A stretch of DNA of 6,776 nucleotides from Nitrospirota bacterium (GCA_003235465.1 QJWD01000186.1:1-6776); one strand, 5' to 3'. Positions 1 through 6,306 are shown, numbered from the stretch's first letter. Translations and numbers: made by a program. Notes: generated from the letters alone by a model not told the origin.

Positions 1-25
1 AGCCCAATCGGCCGTATTTTGCGAT

Positions 26-49
26 GGCGGGGGACTGGATAGCCCCGCC
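26..49. repeat. Perfect GC-rich inverted repeat near left edge
   Basis: GGCGGGG (26-32) and CCCCGCC (43-49) form a perfect 7-bp stem around a 10-nt loop. An outer 5-bp pairing, GGCCG (10-14) with CGGCC (61-65), would be followed by five T at 67-71. The whole could therefore be a weak branched terminator for a gene to the left. The inner stem itself is not followed by T residues and may simply lie in coding sequence that ends at 59. Confidence 0.3.
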
Positions 50-145
50 GGGCGCGTAACCGGCCATTTTTGATATGGATAACCTCAATCTTAAGCATAC
101 TTTGGGGGTTCCGCGATGTCAATGGCCATTCCCTGCGGCGATTTT

Positions 146-174
146 TTGAACCCCTGCCGGTTGCGCCTTAAAAT
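146..174 (+). promoter_or_regulatory. Candidate sigma70-type promoter for recG
   Basis: TTGAAC at 146-151 (4 of 6 consensus positions) and TAAAAT at 169-174 (5 of 6) are separated by the optimal 17 bp. Transcription would begin near 181, leaving an untranslated leader of roughly 180 nt before recG. This is the best promoter-like pair in the gap. The T-rich and A-rich boxes stand out in otherwise GC-rich DNA. It is a sequence match only. Confidence 0.4.
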
Positions 175-180
175 ATCGCC

Positions 181-362
181 TGTTAAGGGGCCCGGCGGCC
201 TCCCTACGGGGGCAGGGCGCAAGCGGGGAACGGGCGCAAGCTTCTGGTTTCCTCAAGCCGGTTTTCCCTGTAGGATAAGCGTAAAAAACGCCGCCCGAGC
301 AGGGGTATATCCGAAACGCCCAGCGGCGTCACTCAACAGGCTTCACGCCTGCCCGAACGTGA
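181..362 (+). promoter_or_regulatory. Hairpin-rich putative recG leader
   Basis: Downstream of the candidate promoter several short stems can be drawn: 198-203 with 208-213 (6 bp, one G-T, tetraloop CTAC); 279-282 with 288-291 (GCGT/ACGC around AAAAA); CCC 294-296 with GGG 302-304; GGATA 273-277 with TATCC 308-312 enclosing the previous two as a three-way junction; ACGCC 316-320 with GGCGT 325-329; and CAGGC 337-341 with GCCTG 347-351, ending 11 nt before the recG ATG. I do not recognise a known riboswitch class. GC-rich DNA makes short stems by chance, so function is speculative. Confidence 0.25.
215..241 (+). repeat. 10-nt direct repeat in recG leader
   Basis: GGGCGCAAGC occurs at 215-224 and again at 232-241, with start points 17 bp apart. 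No known protein-binding or riboswitch motif is recognised. It may be chance in GC-rich sequence or a pair of binding sites downstream of the promoter candidate. Confidence 0.5.
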
Positions 363-2495
363 ATGAAACCGATGCGCGAGAGCACTCCCTCCTGGAAAAC
401 CCCGTCGCTCAACGACCCCCTTCAGTTCATCAAGGGGGTGGGCCCCAAGCGCGCCGTCCTGCTTAAGAAACTCGGCCTGAACACGGTGGAGGACTGCCTT
501 TTCTTTCTCCCGTTCCGCTATGAGGACCGCACCGACGTGCGCGACGCCGCTTCCCTCACCGCGGGAGAATGGGTGACGTTCATGGGCGAGGTGGTCGAGG
601 CAGCCGAGCTGCGCATCGGCCGTCGGCGCAAGCTGTTCGAGATGGTGCTGAAGGACAACACCGGCCTCGTCAGGGCGAAGTGGTTTCAGTTCAACGAGGC
701 CTACATGCAGGAGAAGTTCCCCGTCGGCCAGCGGGTGGTGGTTTCGGGGAAGCCCGGGCCGCGCGGCCGCGCCGGGCTCGAATTCGTTCATCCGGACATC
801 GAGCGCGTCGAGGACGAGGACCCCGCCGGCATCGGAGGCATTCTCCCCGTCTACCACGTCACCGAGGGGCTCGGCCAGAAGGCGTTTCGCGCCATCCAGA
901 AGAACGTGGTGGAGAAATACGCCGGCCTGGTGGAGGAAATTCTGCCCGCCGAGGTCCTTCGTCGGCAGAACTTTCCCGGCCGGGCGGAGGCGCTCCTGAT
1001 GGCGCACCAGCCGCCGAAGGAGGCGTCGGCTCCCGATCTCGACCGATTCAGGACGCCGGCGCAGCAGCGCCTGATCTTCGAAGAATTTTTCCTTCTTCAA
1101 CTCGGCCTCGCCTACCGCCGCACCCATTCCCGGGACGAGGCGAAGGGCCACGCCTTCAAGACGCGCGGGCCGCTGATCCGCGATTTCGTCAAGCTGCTGC
1201 CTTTCGAACTCACCGGGGCGCAGAAAAGGGTTCTCGGCGAAATCATGGACGACCTGGGAGAGGCGCAGCCGATGAACAGGCTCCTGCAGGGCGATGTCGG
1301 CAGCGGCAAGACCATCGTCGCCCTCACGGCGCTGCTCACCGCGGTGGAAAACGGCGCGCAGGCCGCCATCATGGTGCCGACGGAAATTCTCGCCGAGCAG
1401 CATTTCCTCAATATTCAACCCTACTGCCGCAAGCTGGACCTCAAGGTTGAACTGTTGACCAGCGCGCTCACGGCGGCGAAAAAACAGGCGCTCCTCGAAA
1501 GCGTCGAAGCGGGGCGCACCGGCATCGTCGTCGGCACGCAGGCGCTCATTCAAAAGTCGGTGGGTTTCCACCGCCTGGGCCTGGTGGTCATCGACGAGCA
1601 GCACCGCTTCGGCGTGCTGGAGCGCGAGGCGCTCAACAGGAAGGGCTGGCACCCGCACGTGCTGGTCATGACCGCAACCCCCATCCCGCGTTCCCTCGCC
1701 CTCACCCTGTACGGCGAGATGGACGTGTCGCTGCTCGACGAGCTGCCCCCCGGCCGCCAGCCCATCGTAAGCCGCCTGTACTACGACAACCGGCGCGAGG
1801 CGGCCTATGAGTTCATGGGGCGCGAGCTCGACGCCGGCCGGCAGGCCTACGTCGTCTGCCCGCTCATCGAAGGTTCCGAAGCCAGCGACCTGAAGGCGGC
1901 GGCCGAGGTGCACGAGCAGCTCTCGGGCGTTTGGCCGGGGCGCACCGTCGCCCTCGTGCACGGGAAACTCAAGCAGGAGGAGCGGCAGAGAATCATGACC
2001 GATTTCAAGCAGGGCAAAATCCACGTTCTCGTGGCCACCACCGTCATCGAAGTGGGCATCGACGTTCCCAACGCCACGGTGATGGTCATCGAGCACGCCG
2101 AGCGTTTCGGCCTGTCGCAGCTGCACCAGCTGCGCGGCCGCGTGGGGCGGGGCGGCCACGCCTCCCATTGCCTGCTGATCGCCTATCCGCCCATCTCCGC
2201 CGACGGCAAGGCGCGCCTCGAAGCCATCTGCAAATCCACCGACGGGTTCACCATCGCCGAGGAGGATTTAAAGATCCGCGGCCCGGGGGATTTCATGGGC
2301 ACCCGCCAGTCCGGCATGCCCCAGTTGCGAGTGGCCAACCTGTTGAGGGATTTCAAGGCGCTGGAGCTCGCGCGCCGGGAGGCCTTCCGCCTCATCGACC
2401 AGGACCCGAAGCTCGCCGGCCGCGAGCACCAGAACCTGAAGCGGGCGCTTTCTGGGCTGCTCGGCGAACGCATGAAACTGCTGGATGTGATCTGA
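363..2495 (+). CDS. recG: ATP-dependent DNA helicase RecG
   Basis: RecG is a monomeric SF2 double-strand DNA translocase that reverses stalled replication forks and branch-migrates Holliday junctions and D-/R-loops. The 710-residue protein is close to the usual length (about 690 in E. coli). In order it shows: an N-terminal IKGVGPKR helix-hairpin-helix-like segment (23-30); the OB-fold wedge domain (about 60-150); Walker A GDVGSGKT (310-317); motif II DEQH (411-414); motif III TATPIPR (437-443); motif V around VGIDVPNA (564-571); motif VI QLRGRVGRG (589-597); and the TRG translocation motif region, IRGPGDFMGTRQSG (638-651). A TGA lies directly before the ATG, so 363 is the earliest start in frame. 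No good SD precedes it, and the ATG at 372 is an alternative start. First gene of a possible three-gene unit. Confidence 0.97.
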   Translation: MKPMRESTPSWKTPSLNDPLQFIKGVGPKRAVLLKKLGLNTVEDCLFFLPFRYEDRTDVRDAASLTAGEWVTFMGEVVEAAELRIGRRRKLFEMVLKDNTGLVRAKWFQFNEAYMQEKFPVGQRVVVSGKPGPRGRAGLEFVHPDIERVEDEDPAGIGGILPVYHVTEGLGQKAFRAIQKNVVEKYAGLVEEILPAEVLRRQNFPGRAEALLMAHQPPKEASAPDLDRFRTPAQQRLIFEEFFLLQLGLAYRRTHSRDEAKGHAFKTRGPLIRDFVKLLPFELTGAQKRVLGEIMDDLGEAQPMNRLLQGDVGSGKTIVALTALLTAVENGAQAAIMVPTEILAEQHFLNIQPYCRKLDLKVELLTSALTAAKKQALLESVEAGRTGIVVGTQALIQKSVGFHRLGLVVIDEQHRFGVLEREALNRKGWHPHVLVMTATPIPRSLALTLYGEMDVSLLDELPPGRQPIVSRLYYDNRREAAYEFMGRELDAGRQAYVVCPLIEGSEASDLKAAAEVHEQLSGVWPGRTVALVHGKLKQEERQRIMTDFKQGKIHVLVATTVIEVGIDVPNATVMVIEHAERFGLSQLHQLRGRVGRGGHASHCLLIAYPPISADGKARLEAICKSTDGFTIAEEDLKIRGPGDFMGTRQSGMPQLRVANLLRDFKALELARREAFRLIDQDPKLAGREHQNLKRALSGLLGERMKLLDVI

Positions 2496-2514
2496 ATGCG
2501 CCGCCCCGTCTATT

Positions 2515-2530
2515 CAGCCGTTACCGGCTG
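2515..2530 (+). other. Hairpin between recG and the NusG_II gene
   Basis: CAGCCG (2515-2520) and CGGCTG (2525-2530) form a perfect 6-bp stem with loop TTAC, 20 nt after the recG stop. No T-tract follows, so it is not a canonical intrinsic terminator. It could mark the 3' end of processed recG mRNA or be incidental. Confidence 0.45.
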
Positions 2531-2556
2531 TGCTAATCTGAGAAACCACCCCCCGG

Positions 2557-2561
2557 AAGGA
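2557..2561 (+). promoter_or_regulatory. Ribosome binding site of the NusG_II gene
   Basis: AAGGA lies 8 nt before the ATG at 2570, inside the purine-rich run GGAAGGAAAG. It fixes the start of the small gene. Confidence 0.7.
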
Positions 2562-2569
2562 AAGCGGCA

Positions 2570-2938
2570 ATGCACCTGACACGCGGCGATAAAATCCTGA
2601 TCGCTCTCTTGGTTCTCGTGAACGCGTTCCTGTTCACCCGCCTTGGGGCTGGCACCCGCGCGGGCGACTGGGTGGTGATCGAGGTGGAAGAGCGGGAAGT
2701 CGCCCGCTGGCCGCTCGCGGTCGACCGCCGGGGCGAGGTCGAAGGCCCGCTCGGGCCGACCGGCGTGGAAGTGAAAGACAGGCGGGCGCGGATTTTCCGC
2801 TCCCCGTGCCGGAACAAGGTGTGCATCAAAACCGGCTTCATCGCCTACGCCGACAGGCTGGCGGCGTGCCTGCCCAATCGCGTCGTGGTGCGCATCGAAG
2901 GCGCGGCCCAGCGCGGGGTGGACGCGGTGGTCGGCTGA
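2570..2938 (+). CDS. NusG domain II-containing membrane-anchored protein
   Basis: This 122-residue protein has one hydrophobic segment (about 9-24) after a short charged N-terminus. It is probably a signal anchor that places the rest outside the cytoplasmic membrane. The remainder matches the stand-alone NusG_II family (a domain named for similarity to an inserted domain in some NusG proteins): a VDRRGEVEGPLGPTGVEV-type strand region (51-68) and the signature SPCRNKVC (78-85), then a hydrophobic run leading to CLPNRVVVRIEG (100-111). Cysteines 80, 85 and 100 are the family's conserved set and suggest a metal- or disulfide-dependent fold. It is not a transcription factor: there is no NGN or KOW domain. 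The molecular role of the family is not established. It lies 74 nt after recG and 63 nt before the peptidase gene, with a clear SD (AAGGA, 8-nt spacing). Confidence 0.88.
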   Translation: MHLTRGDKILIALLVLVNAFLFTRLGAGTRAGDWVVIEVEEREVARWPLAVDRRGEVEGPLGPTGVEVKDRRARIFRSPCRNKVCIKTGFIAYADRLAACLPNRVVVRIEGAAQRGVDAVVG

Positions 2939-2947
2939 GGCGGGCGT

Positions 2948-2975
2948 TTCACCGCCGGCATGCCCGCGCGGTGGA
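2948..2975 (+). other. Hairpin between the NusG_II gene and the peptidase gene
   Basis: CACCGC (2950-2955) pairs with GCGGTG (2968-2973). T2949-G2974 and T2948-A2975 extend the stem to 8 pairs. The 12-nt loop contains the palindrome GGCATGCC (2957-2964). Only TTT follows (2976-2978), so this is at best a weak terminator or attenuator ahead of the peptidase gene. Confidence 0.4.
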
Positions 2976-2992
2976 TTTAACGGGAAAACCTC

Positions 2993-2996
2993 GAGG
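2993..2996 (+). promoter_or_regulatory. Ribosome binding site of the peptidase gene
   Basis: GAGG at the start of a GAGGGGGG run sits 5 nt before the ATG at 3002. It supports that start, which also gives a proper signal peptide. Confidence 0.65.
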
Positions 2997-3001
2997 GGGG
3001 A

Positions 3002-5122
3002 ATGAACCATCATCGCCGTTATCTCCGGGTGGCGGGTTTTATCGCGCTCGTCCTCATGTCTGTCGCGGCCGCGAACCCCGCGCCTGGCGCGCCGCCGCAC
3101 CACATCCTGTCGGTGAGCCTCGACCCGGCGGGCGGCATCGCACGCTTTGGCGACACCCTCACCCTGAACCCCAAAGGCACGCCAGGCTCGGTGCTGCACC
3201 TTCTTTTGGGGGAGGGCGTCACCCTGGAGTCGGCGAAGGCGAAGGGGAGGGCGGGGTGGAGCGTCCGCGACAGCCGCGAGAAGGACGGAAGCCTCAAGCT
3301 GCACGTGCAGAAACCCGGCGGCGAACCCTGGCCGGATGAACTGACCCTCGAAATCCAGTACACGATGGCGATGCCCGGCGGCGGGGAAACCTGGGCGCTC
3401 GCCGGCGGCGACGGTTTTTACCCGAGCCCGGCCGCGCCGCGCGACATCGAGCCGTGGCTGACCTTTGAGCTCACCGCCCAGTCGCCCGCGCCGTGGACGG
3501 TGGTGAGCCAGGGCGAAAAGCTTGCGGCTGCGGGCGGCGGCGCGGGCGAGGTGCGCTGGCTGTCGAAAGAGCCGATGCAGGAGATCCACCTCATCGCCGA
3601 CCGCTACGTGGAAACGCGGGAGGAGCACGGCGCGATCACCCTTCATACCTTCCTGCGCGACAACGAACCGGAACTGGCCCGCCGCTACCTGGACGCCGCG
3701 AAACAGTACCTCGACTTTTATCAGAAACTCCTCGGCCCCTACCCGTACCGTAAGTTCGCCCTGGTGGAAAATTCCCGCGAGACGGGTTACGGCATGCCCT
3801 CGTTCACCCTGCTCGGTTCCACGGTGATCCGCTTCCCCTTCATCCTGCACACCTCCTACCCGCACGAGATTTTGCACAACTGGTGGGGCAACGGGGTTTA
3901 CGTTAAGGGCGGCAACTGGTCGGAAGGGCTGACCGCCTACCTGGCCGATCATCTTTTGGCCGAACTGGCCGGCCGGGGCGAGGCGTACCGGTTTGAAGAA
4001 CTGAAAAAATACCTGAGCTACGTGAACCCCGATAACGATTTCCCCCTCACCGAATTTCGCTCGCGCGAGGACATGGCCACGCAGGCGGTAGGGTATGGCA
4101 AGACGCTGATGCTGTTCCACATGCTGAGGCGGGAGGTGGGCGATGGCGTGTTCCTTCAGGCCCTCAAGGCCTTTTACCAGGACAACCGCTTTCGCCTGGC
4201 CGGGTTCAGGGAAATCCGGGCGGCGTTCGAGGCGGCGAGCGGCAGGGATTTTTCCGGGTTTTTTAAACAGTGGGTGGAGCAGGCAGGCGCGCCCGAGCTT
4301 GCGCTCGCCTCCGCCGCCACCGTTCCCTCCGGCATCGGCCACGAGCTTAAGATCGAAGTGCGGCAAACCCAGGCCGGGGAGGCTTACCACCTGCTGGTGC
4401 CGGTGGCGCTCTGGATCGCCGGCAGCGACATCCCGCACGTGCGCGAACTCAAGCTGAAAGAAAAGAAACAGACCTTCACCCTCAACCTGCCGTTCGAGCC
4501 CACCGCCGTCGTCCTCGACCCGTATCACGACGTCTTTCGTAAGCTCGGCCGCAAGGAAGTGCCGCCGAGCCTGGCCGACACCTACGGCGCTGTCCGGCCC
4601 GCGGCCATCCTGCCCCTTAAGGAGGCGTTCCCCGACGTGCTCCTCGGTTACCACCAGTTCGCCCAGGCCCAGGACGCCCCCGGCCCGCTGGTCGACGATG
4701 GCCCTGAGTCGCCGTTTCCGCCGGGCAGCCTGTGGGTGTTCGGGCGCGACAACCGGTACGCCCTCAAGCGCCTGGCCGAACCGCTCGGCGAATTCGGCGT
4801 GACCTTGGGCGAAGAGCAGGTGACGATCGCGGGAGAAACCTTTCCCTGGAAGGATCACAGCTTTGCCTTCACCGTGAACCGGCCGGGGGGCCGCGCGGGC
4901 ACCGTCACCTGGATCGTCGCCGGCTCCGGCGAGAGCGCCGCCCGCCTGGTTCGCAAGCTGCCGCATTACGGCAAATACGGCTACCTCGTGTTCGAGGGGC
5001 CCGAGGCTGCGAACAAGCTGAAAGGGAACTGGCGCGTGAGCGGCACCGATCTCGCTAAAAACTTTGACGCGAGCAGGCACAAGCTGCCCCCGCGCCCGCC
5101 GCTGGTCGATTTCAAACCCTGA
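3002..5122 (+). CDS. Secreted M1-family zinc metallopeptidase
   Basis: This is a 706-residue aminopeptidase N-like protein, probably periplasmic or outside the cell. The N-terminus has a basic start (MNHHRRYLR), a hydrophobic core (10-24) and small residues suited to signal peptidase I cleavage near VAAA-NP (about 24). A beta-rich N-terminal region leads to the catalytic domain. There, GYGMPSFTLLG (262-272) occupies the place of the usual GAMEN loop. The zinc motif is HEILHNWWGN (288-297), so H288 and H292 bind zinc and E289 is the catalytic base. The third ligand is probably E308 in NWSEGLTAYL. Y365 in VGYGKTLMLFHML matches the transition-state tyrosine. The H292-E308 gap is 15 residues rather than the classical 18. 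From about 530 to 706 there is a further region ending in YGYLVFEG-type sequence (660-666). Substrate unknown; probably peptides. Convergent with ruvB. Confidence 0.88.
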   Translation: MNHHRRYLRVAGFIALVLMSVAAANPAPGAPPHHILSVSLDPAGGIARFGDTLTLNPKGTPGSVLHLLLGEGVTLESAKAKGRAGWSVRDSREKDGSLKLHVQKPGGEPWPDELTLEIQYTMAMPGGGETWALAGGDGFYPSPAAPRDIEPWLTFELTAQSPAPWTVVSQGEKLAAAGGGAGEVRWLSKEPMQEIHLIADRYVETREEHGAITLHTFLRDNEPELARRYLDAAKQYLDFYQKLLGPYPYRKFALVENSRETGYGMPSFTLLGSTVIRFPFILHTSYPHEILHNWWGNGVYVKGGNWSEGLTAYLADHLLAELAGRGEAYRFEELKKYLSYVNPDNDFPLTEFRSREDMATQAVGYGKTLMLFHMLRREVGDGVFLQALKAFYQDNRFRLAGFREIRAAFEAASGRDFSGFFKQWVEQAGAPELALASAATVPSGIGHELKIEVRQTQAGEAYHLLVPVALWIAGSDIPHVRELKLKEKKQTFTLNLPFEPTAVVLDPYHDVFRKLGRKEVPPSLADTYGAVRPAAILPLKEAFPDVLLGYHQFAQAQDAPGPLVDDGPESPFPPGSLWVFGRDNRYALKRLAEPLGEFGVTLGEEQVTIAGETFPWKDHSFAFTVNRPGGRAGTVTWIVAGSGESAARLVRKLPHYGKYGYLVFEGPEAANKLKGNWRVSGTDLAKNFDASRHKLPPRPPLVDFKP

Positions 5123-5126
5123 CCTC

Positions 5127-5169
5127 CCCCATCCCCTCCTTGGTGAAGGAGGGGGGATTAAAGAGCATG
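5127..5169. repeat. Hairpin repeat, copy 1
   Basis: CCCCTCCTT (5133-5141) and AAGGAGGGG (5146-5154) form a perfect 9-bp stem with loop GGTG, starting 10 nt after the peptidase stop. The copy runs from CCCCAT (5127-5132) to GAGCATG (5163-5169) and is repeated imperfectly just downstream. No T-tract follows on either strand, so it is not a simple intrinsic terminator. It looks like a dispersed REP-like palindromic element of the kind common in intergenic DNA; copy number in this genome cannot be judged here. Confidence 0.7.
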
Positions 5170-5206
5170 CCTCATCCCTTCCTTAGGTGAAGGTGGGGCG
5201 AGCATG
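5170..5206. repeat. Hairpin repeat, copy 2 (diverged)
   Basis: Same order of blocks as copy 1: CCTCATCCC (5170-5178), TTCCTT, AGGTGAAGG (5185-5193), GGGG (5195-5198) and GAGCATG (5200-5206). Pairing is CCTT/AAGG (5181-5184 with 5190-5193) plus CCCT/GGGG (5176-5179 with 5195-5198), with a T-T mismatch between them and loop AGGTG. Compared with copy 1 it lacks about 7 nt between the stem and GAGCATG and carries several substitutions. It is therefore an older or decayed tandem duplicate. Confidence 0.6.
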
Positions 5207-5235
5207 AAAACCCAGGTTTTGAGCGGGCCTTCATG
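5203..5235. repeat. Nested inverted repeats in the convergent gap
   Basis: CATGAA (5203-5208) pairs with TTCATG (5230-5235). Inside it, AAAAC (5207-5211) can pair with GTTTT (5216-5220) around CCAG. The two are mutually exclusive at 5207-5208. The inner stem, with A and T tracts on both arms, is the only candidate I see for weak termination of the minus-strand ruvAB message. Confidence 0.35.
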
Positions 5236-5244
5236 AAAGCGCCG

Positions 5245-5268
5245 ACTCCCAGGGAGAGGAGTTTTTTT
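5245..5268 (+). terminator. Intrinsic terminator for the plus-strand genes
   Basis: ACTCC (5245-5249) pairs with GGAGT (5258-5262) around an 8-nt loop, and six T follow directly (5263-5268). This is a standard Rho-independent layout on the plus strand, placed to end the recG/peptidase transcript. The T-tract reaches the complement of the ruvB stop codon (5267-5269), so the terminator abuts and slightly overlaps the convergent gene. On the minus strand the same stem has no T-tract after it. Confidence 0.7.
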
Positions 5269-6295
5269 AGAACAGGGAATCCTGGCCGCTGGCGGAGGGG
5301 GGAACCGCCTTGCCGAAATGGCGGTAGGCGAGTTCGGTGGCCACGCGGCCGCGCGGCGTGCGGTGGATGAAGCCGGACTGCATGAGGTAGGGCTCCAGCA
5401 CGTCCTCGATGGTATCTTTCTCTTCGCTGATGGCGGCGGCGAGGCTTTCGACGCCAACCGGCCCGCCCTTGTATTTTTCGATCAGCGTGAGCAGCAGCTT
5501 GTGATCCATCATGTCGAGGCCCAGGTGGTCCACCTCCAACATTTCCAGCGACTGTTTAGCGACCTCCTCGTTGATCACGCCGTCGGCCTTCACCTGCGCG
5601 AAGTCGCGCACGCGGCGAAGCAGCCGGTTGGCAATGCGCGGCGTGCCGCGCGAGCGCCGGGCGATCTCGAGCGCGCCCTCCTTGGTGATAGCGATGTCGA
5701 GGATCGCCGCCGAACGGGTGACGATGGTGGCGAGCTCGTTTTCGCTGTAGAAGTCCAGTCTGTGGACGACGCCGAAACGGTCGCGCAGCGGCGAGGTGAG
5801 CAGCCCCGCGCGGGTGGTCGCGCCGATCAGGGTGAACGGCGGCAGGTCCAGCTTGATGGAGCGGGCGCTCGGCCCCTGGCCGATCATGATGTCGAGCTTG
5901 TAGTCCTCCATCGCCGAGTAGAGCGTTTCCTCGATGACGTGGGACAGGCGGTGGATCTCGTCGATGAACAGGATGTCGCCCCGCTCCAGGTTGGTGAGGA
6001 GCGCGGCCAGGTCGCCGGTTTTTTCGATCACCGGGCCGGAGGTGCTTTTCAGATTGGCGTTCATCTCCGCCGCGATGATGTTGGCGAGGGTGGTTTTGCC
6101 GAGGCCGGGCGGGCCGTAGAACAGTGCGTGGTCGAGGGCGTCGCCGCGCATGCGGGCGGCGGAGATAAAAATCTCGAGGTTTTTCTTGACCTTGTCCTGG
6201 CCGATGTAGTCGTCGAAATTGAGCGGGCGCAGCCGGGTGTCGATCTGCACCTCCTCGTTATCCGGAGCGGTGTCGAGCATCCGGTCTTCGTTCAT
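5267..6295 (-). CDS. ruvB: Holliday junction branch migration ATPase RuvB
   Basis: RuvB is the AAA+ motor of the RuvAB complex. Its hexamers flank RuvA at a Holliday junction and pump DNA arms to drive branch migration. The 342-residue protein is full length. It shows Walker A GPPGLGKT (61-68, K67), Walker B LFIDE (109-113, D112/E113), sensor 1 GATT (158-161), SPLRDRFG (168-175) with arginine finger R173 (equivalent to E. coli R174), sensor 2 GTPRIANR (217-224), and the C-terminal winged-helix DNA-binding domain with RTPRGR (312-317). It starts 18 nt after the ruvA stop, so the two are co-transcribed and translation may be linked. The ATG at 6295 is preferred because GGTGA lies 6 nt upstream. 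An internal ATG five codons later is possible. Confidence 0.98.
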   Translation of the reverse strand: MNEDRMLDTAPDNEEVQIDTRLRPLNFDDYIGQDKVKKNLEIFISAARMRGDALDHALFYGPPGLGKTTLANIIAAEMNANLKSTSGPVIEKTGDLAALLTNLERGDILFIDEIHRLSHVIEETLYSAMEDYKLDIMIGQGPSARSIKLDLPPFTLIGATTRAGLLTSPLRDRFGVVHRLDFYSENELATIVTRSAAILDIAITKEGALEIARRSRGTPRIANRLLRRVRDFAQVKADGVINEEVAKQSLEMLEVDHLGLDMMDHKLLLTLIEKYKGGPVGVESLAAAISEEKDTIEDVLEPYLMQSGFIHRTPRGRVATELAYRHFGKAVPPSASGQDSLF

Positions 6296-6301
6296 GATCC
6301 T

Positions 6302-6306
6302 TCACC
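6302..6306 (-). promoter_or_regulatory. Ribosome binding site of ruvB
   Basis: On the minus strand GGTGA precedes the ATG by 6 nt, within the 18-nt ruvA-ruvB spacer. A second purine run, AAGGA, lies only 2 nt from the ATG and is too close to be the main site. This supports the start at 6295. Confidence 0.55.

Larger units (their letters stand above)
1..362. other. Gene-free region upstream of recG
   Basis: No frame here gives a protein I recognise. From the left edge the three plus frames stop at 40-42, 71-73 and 57-59. The last of these would leave an 18-residue C-terminal tail (ending WIAPPGA) of a gene outside the window. On the minus strand an ATG at 67 reads open to the left edge for 22 codons, with no well-spaced Shine-Dalgarno (SD) sequence. 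Neither can be confirmed. An open frame from 116 to 466 begins after a GGGGG run but overlaps recG by about 100 nt out of frame and resembles nothing known. The rest holds a promoter candidate and a hairpin-rich leader, listed separately. Confidence 0.7.

Noticed and set aside
70..101. TTGATA (70-75) with CATACT (96-101) as a second promoter upstream of recG
   Set aside because: The spacer would be 20 bp, well outside the usual range. The 146-174 pair is clearly better.
116..466. 116-codon plus-strand open frame upstream of recG with a GGGGG run before its ATG
   Set aside because: No recognisable protein pattern, rich in Arg/Pro/Gly as expected for non-coding GC-rich DNA. It overlaps recG out of frame and contains the best promoter candidate.
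333..2168. 611-codon minus-strand open frame opposite recG
   Set aside because: It mirrors the recG codon phase. Long antisense frames arise in GC-rich genes, and the protein is His/Gly/Ala/Leu-rich without any family motif.
2529..2539. Possible extended -10 promoter (TGT-GCTAAT or TGC-TAATCT) ahead of the NusG_II gene
   Set aside because: The -10 matches are only 3-4 of 6 and no acceptable -35 lies at 16-18 bp. A stem-loop occupies the spacer.
2510..5080. 856-codon minus-strand open frame opposite the NusG_II and peptidase genes
   Set aside because: It spans two real genes and their gap on the other strand, shows no family motif, and the opposite strand has intact catalytic motifs with SD-supported starts.
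5133..5154. Perfect 9-bp hairpin as the transcription terminator of the peptidase gene
   Set aside because: No T-tract follows on either strand, while a canonical terminator with six T lies further downstream at 5245-5268.
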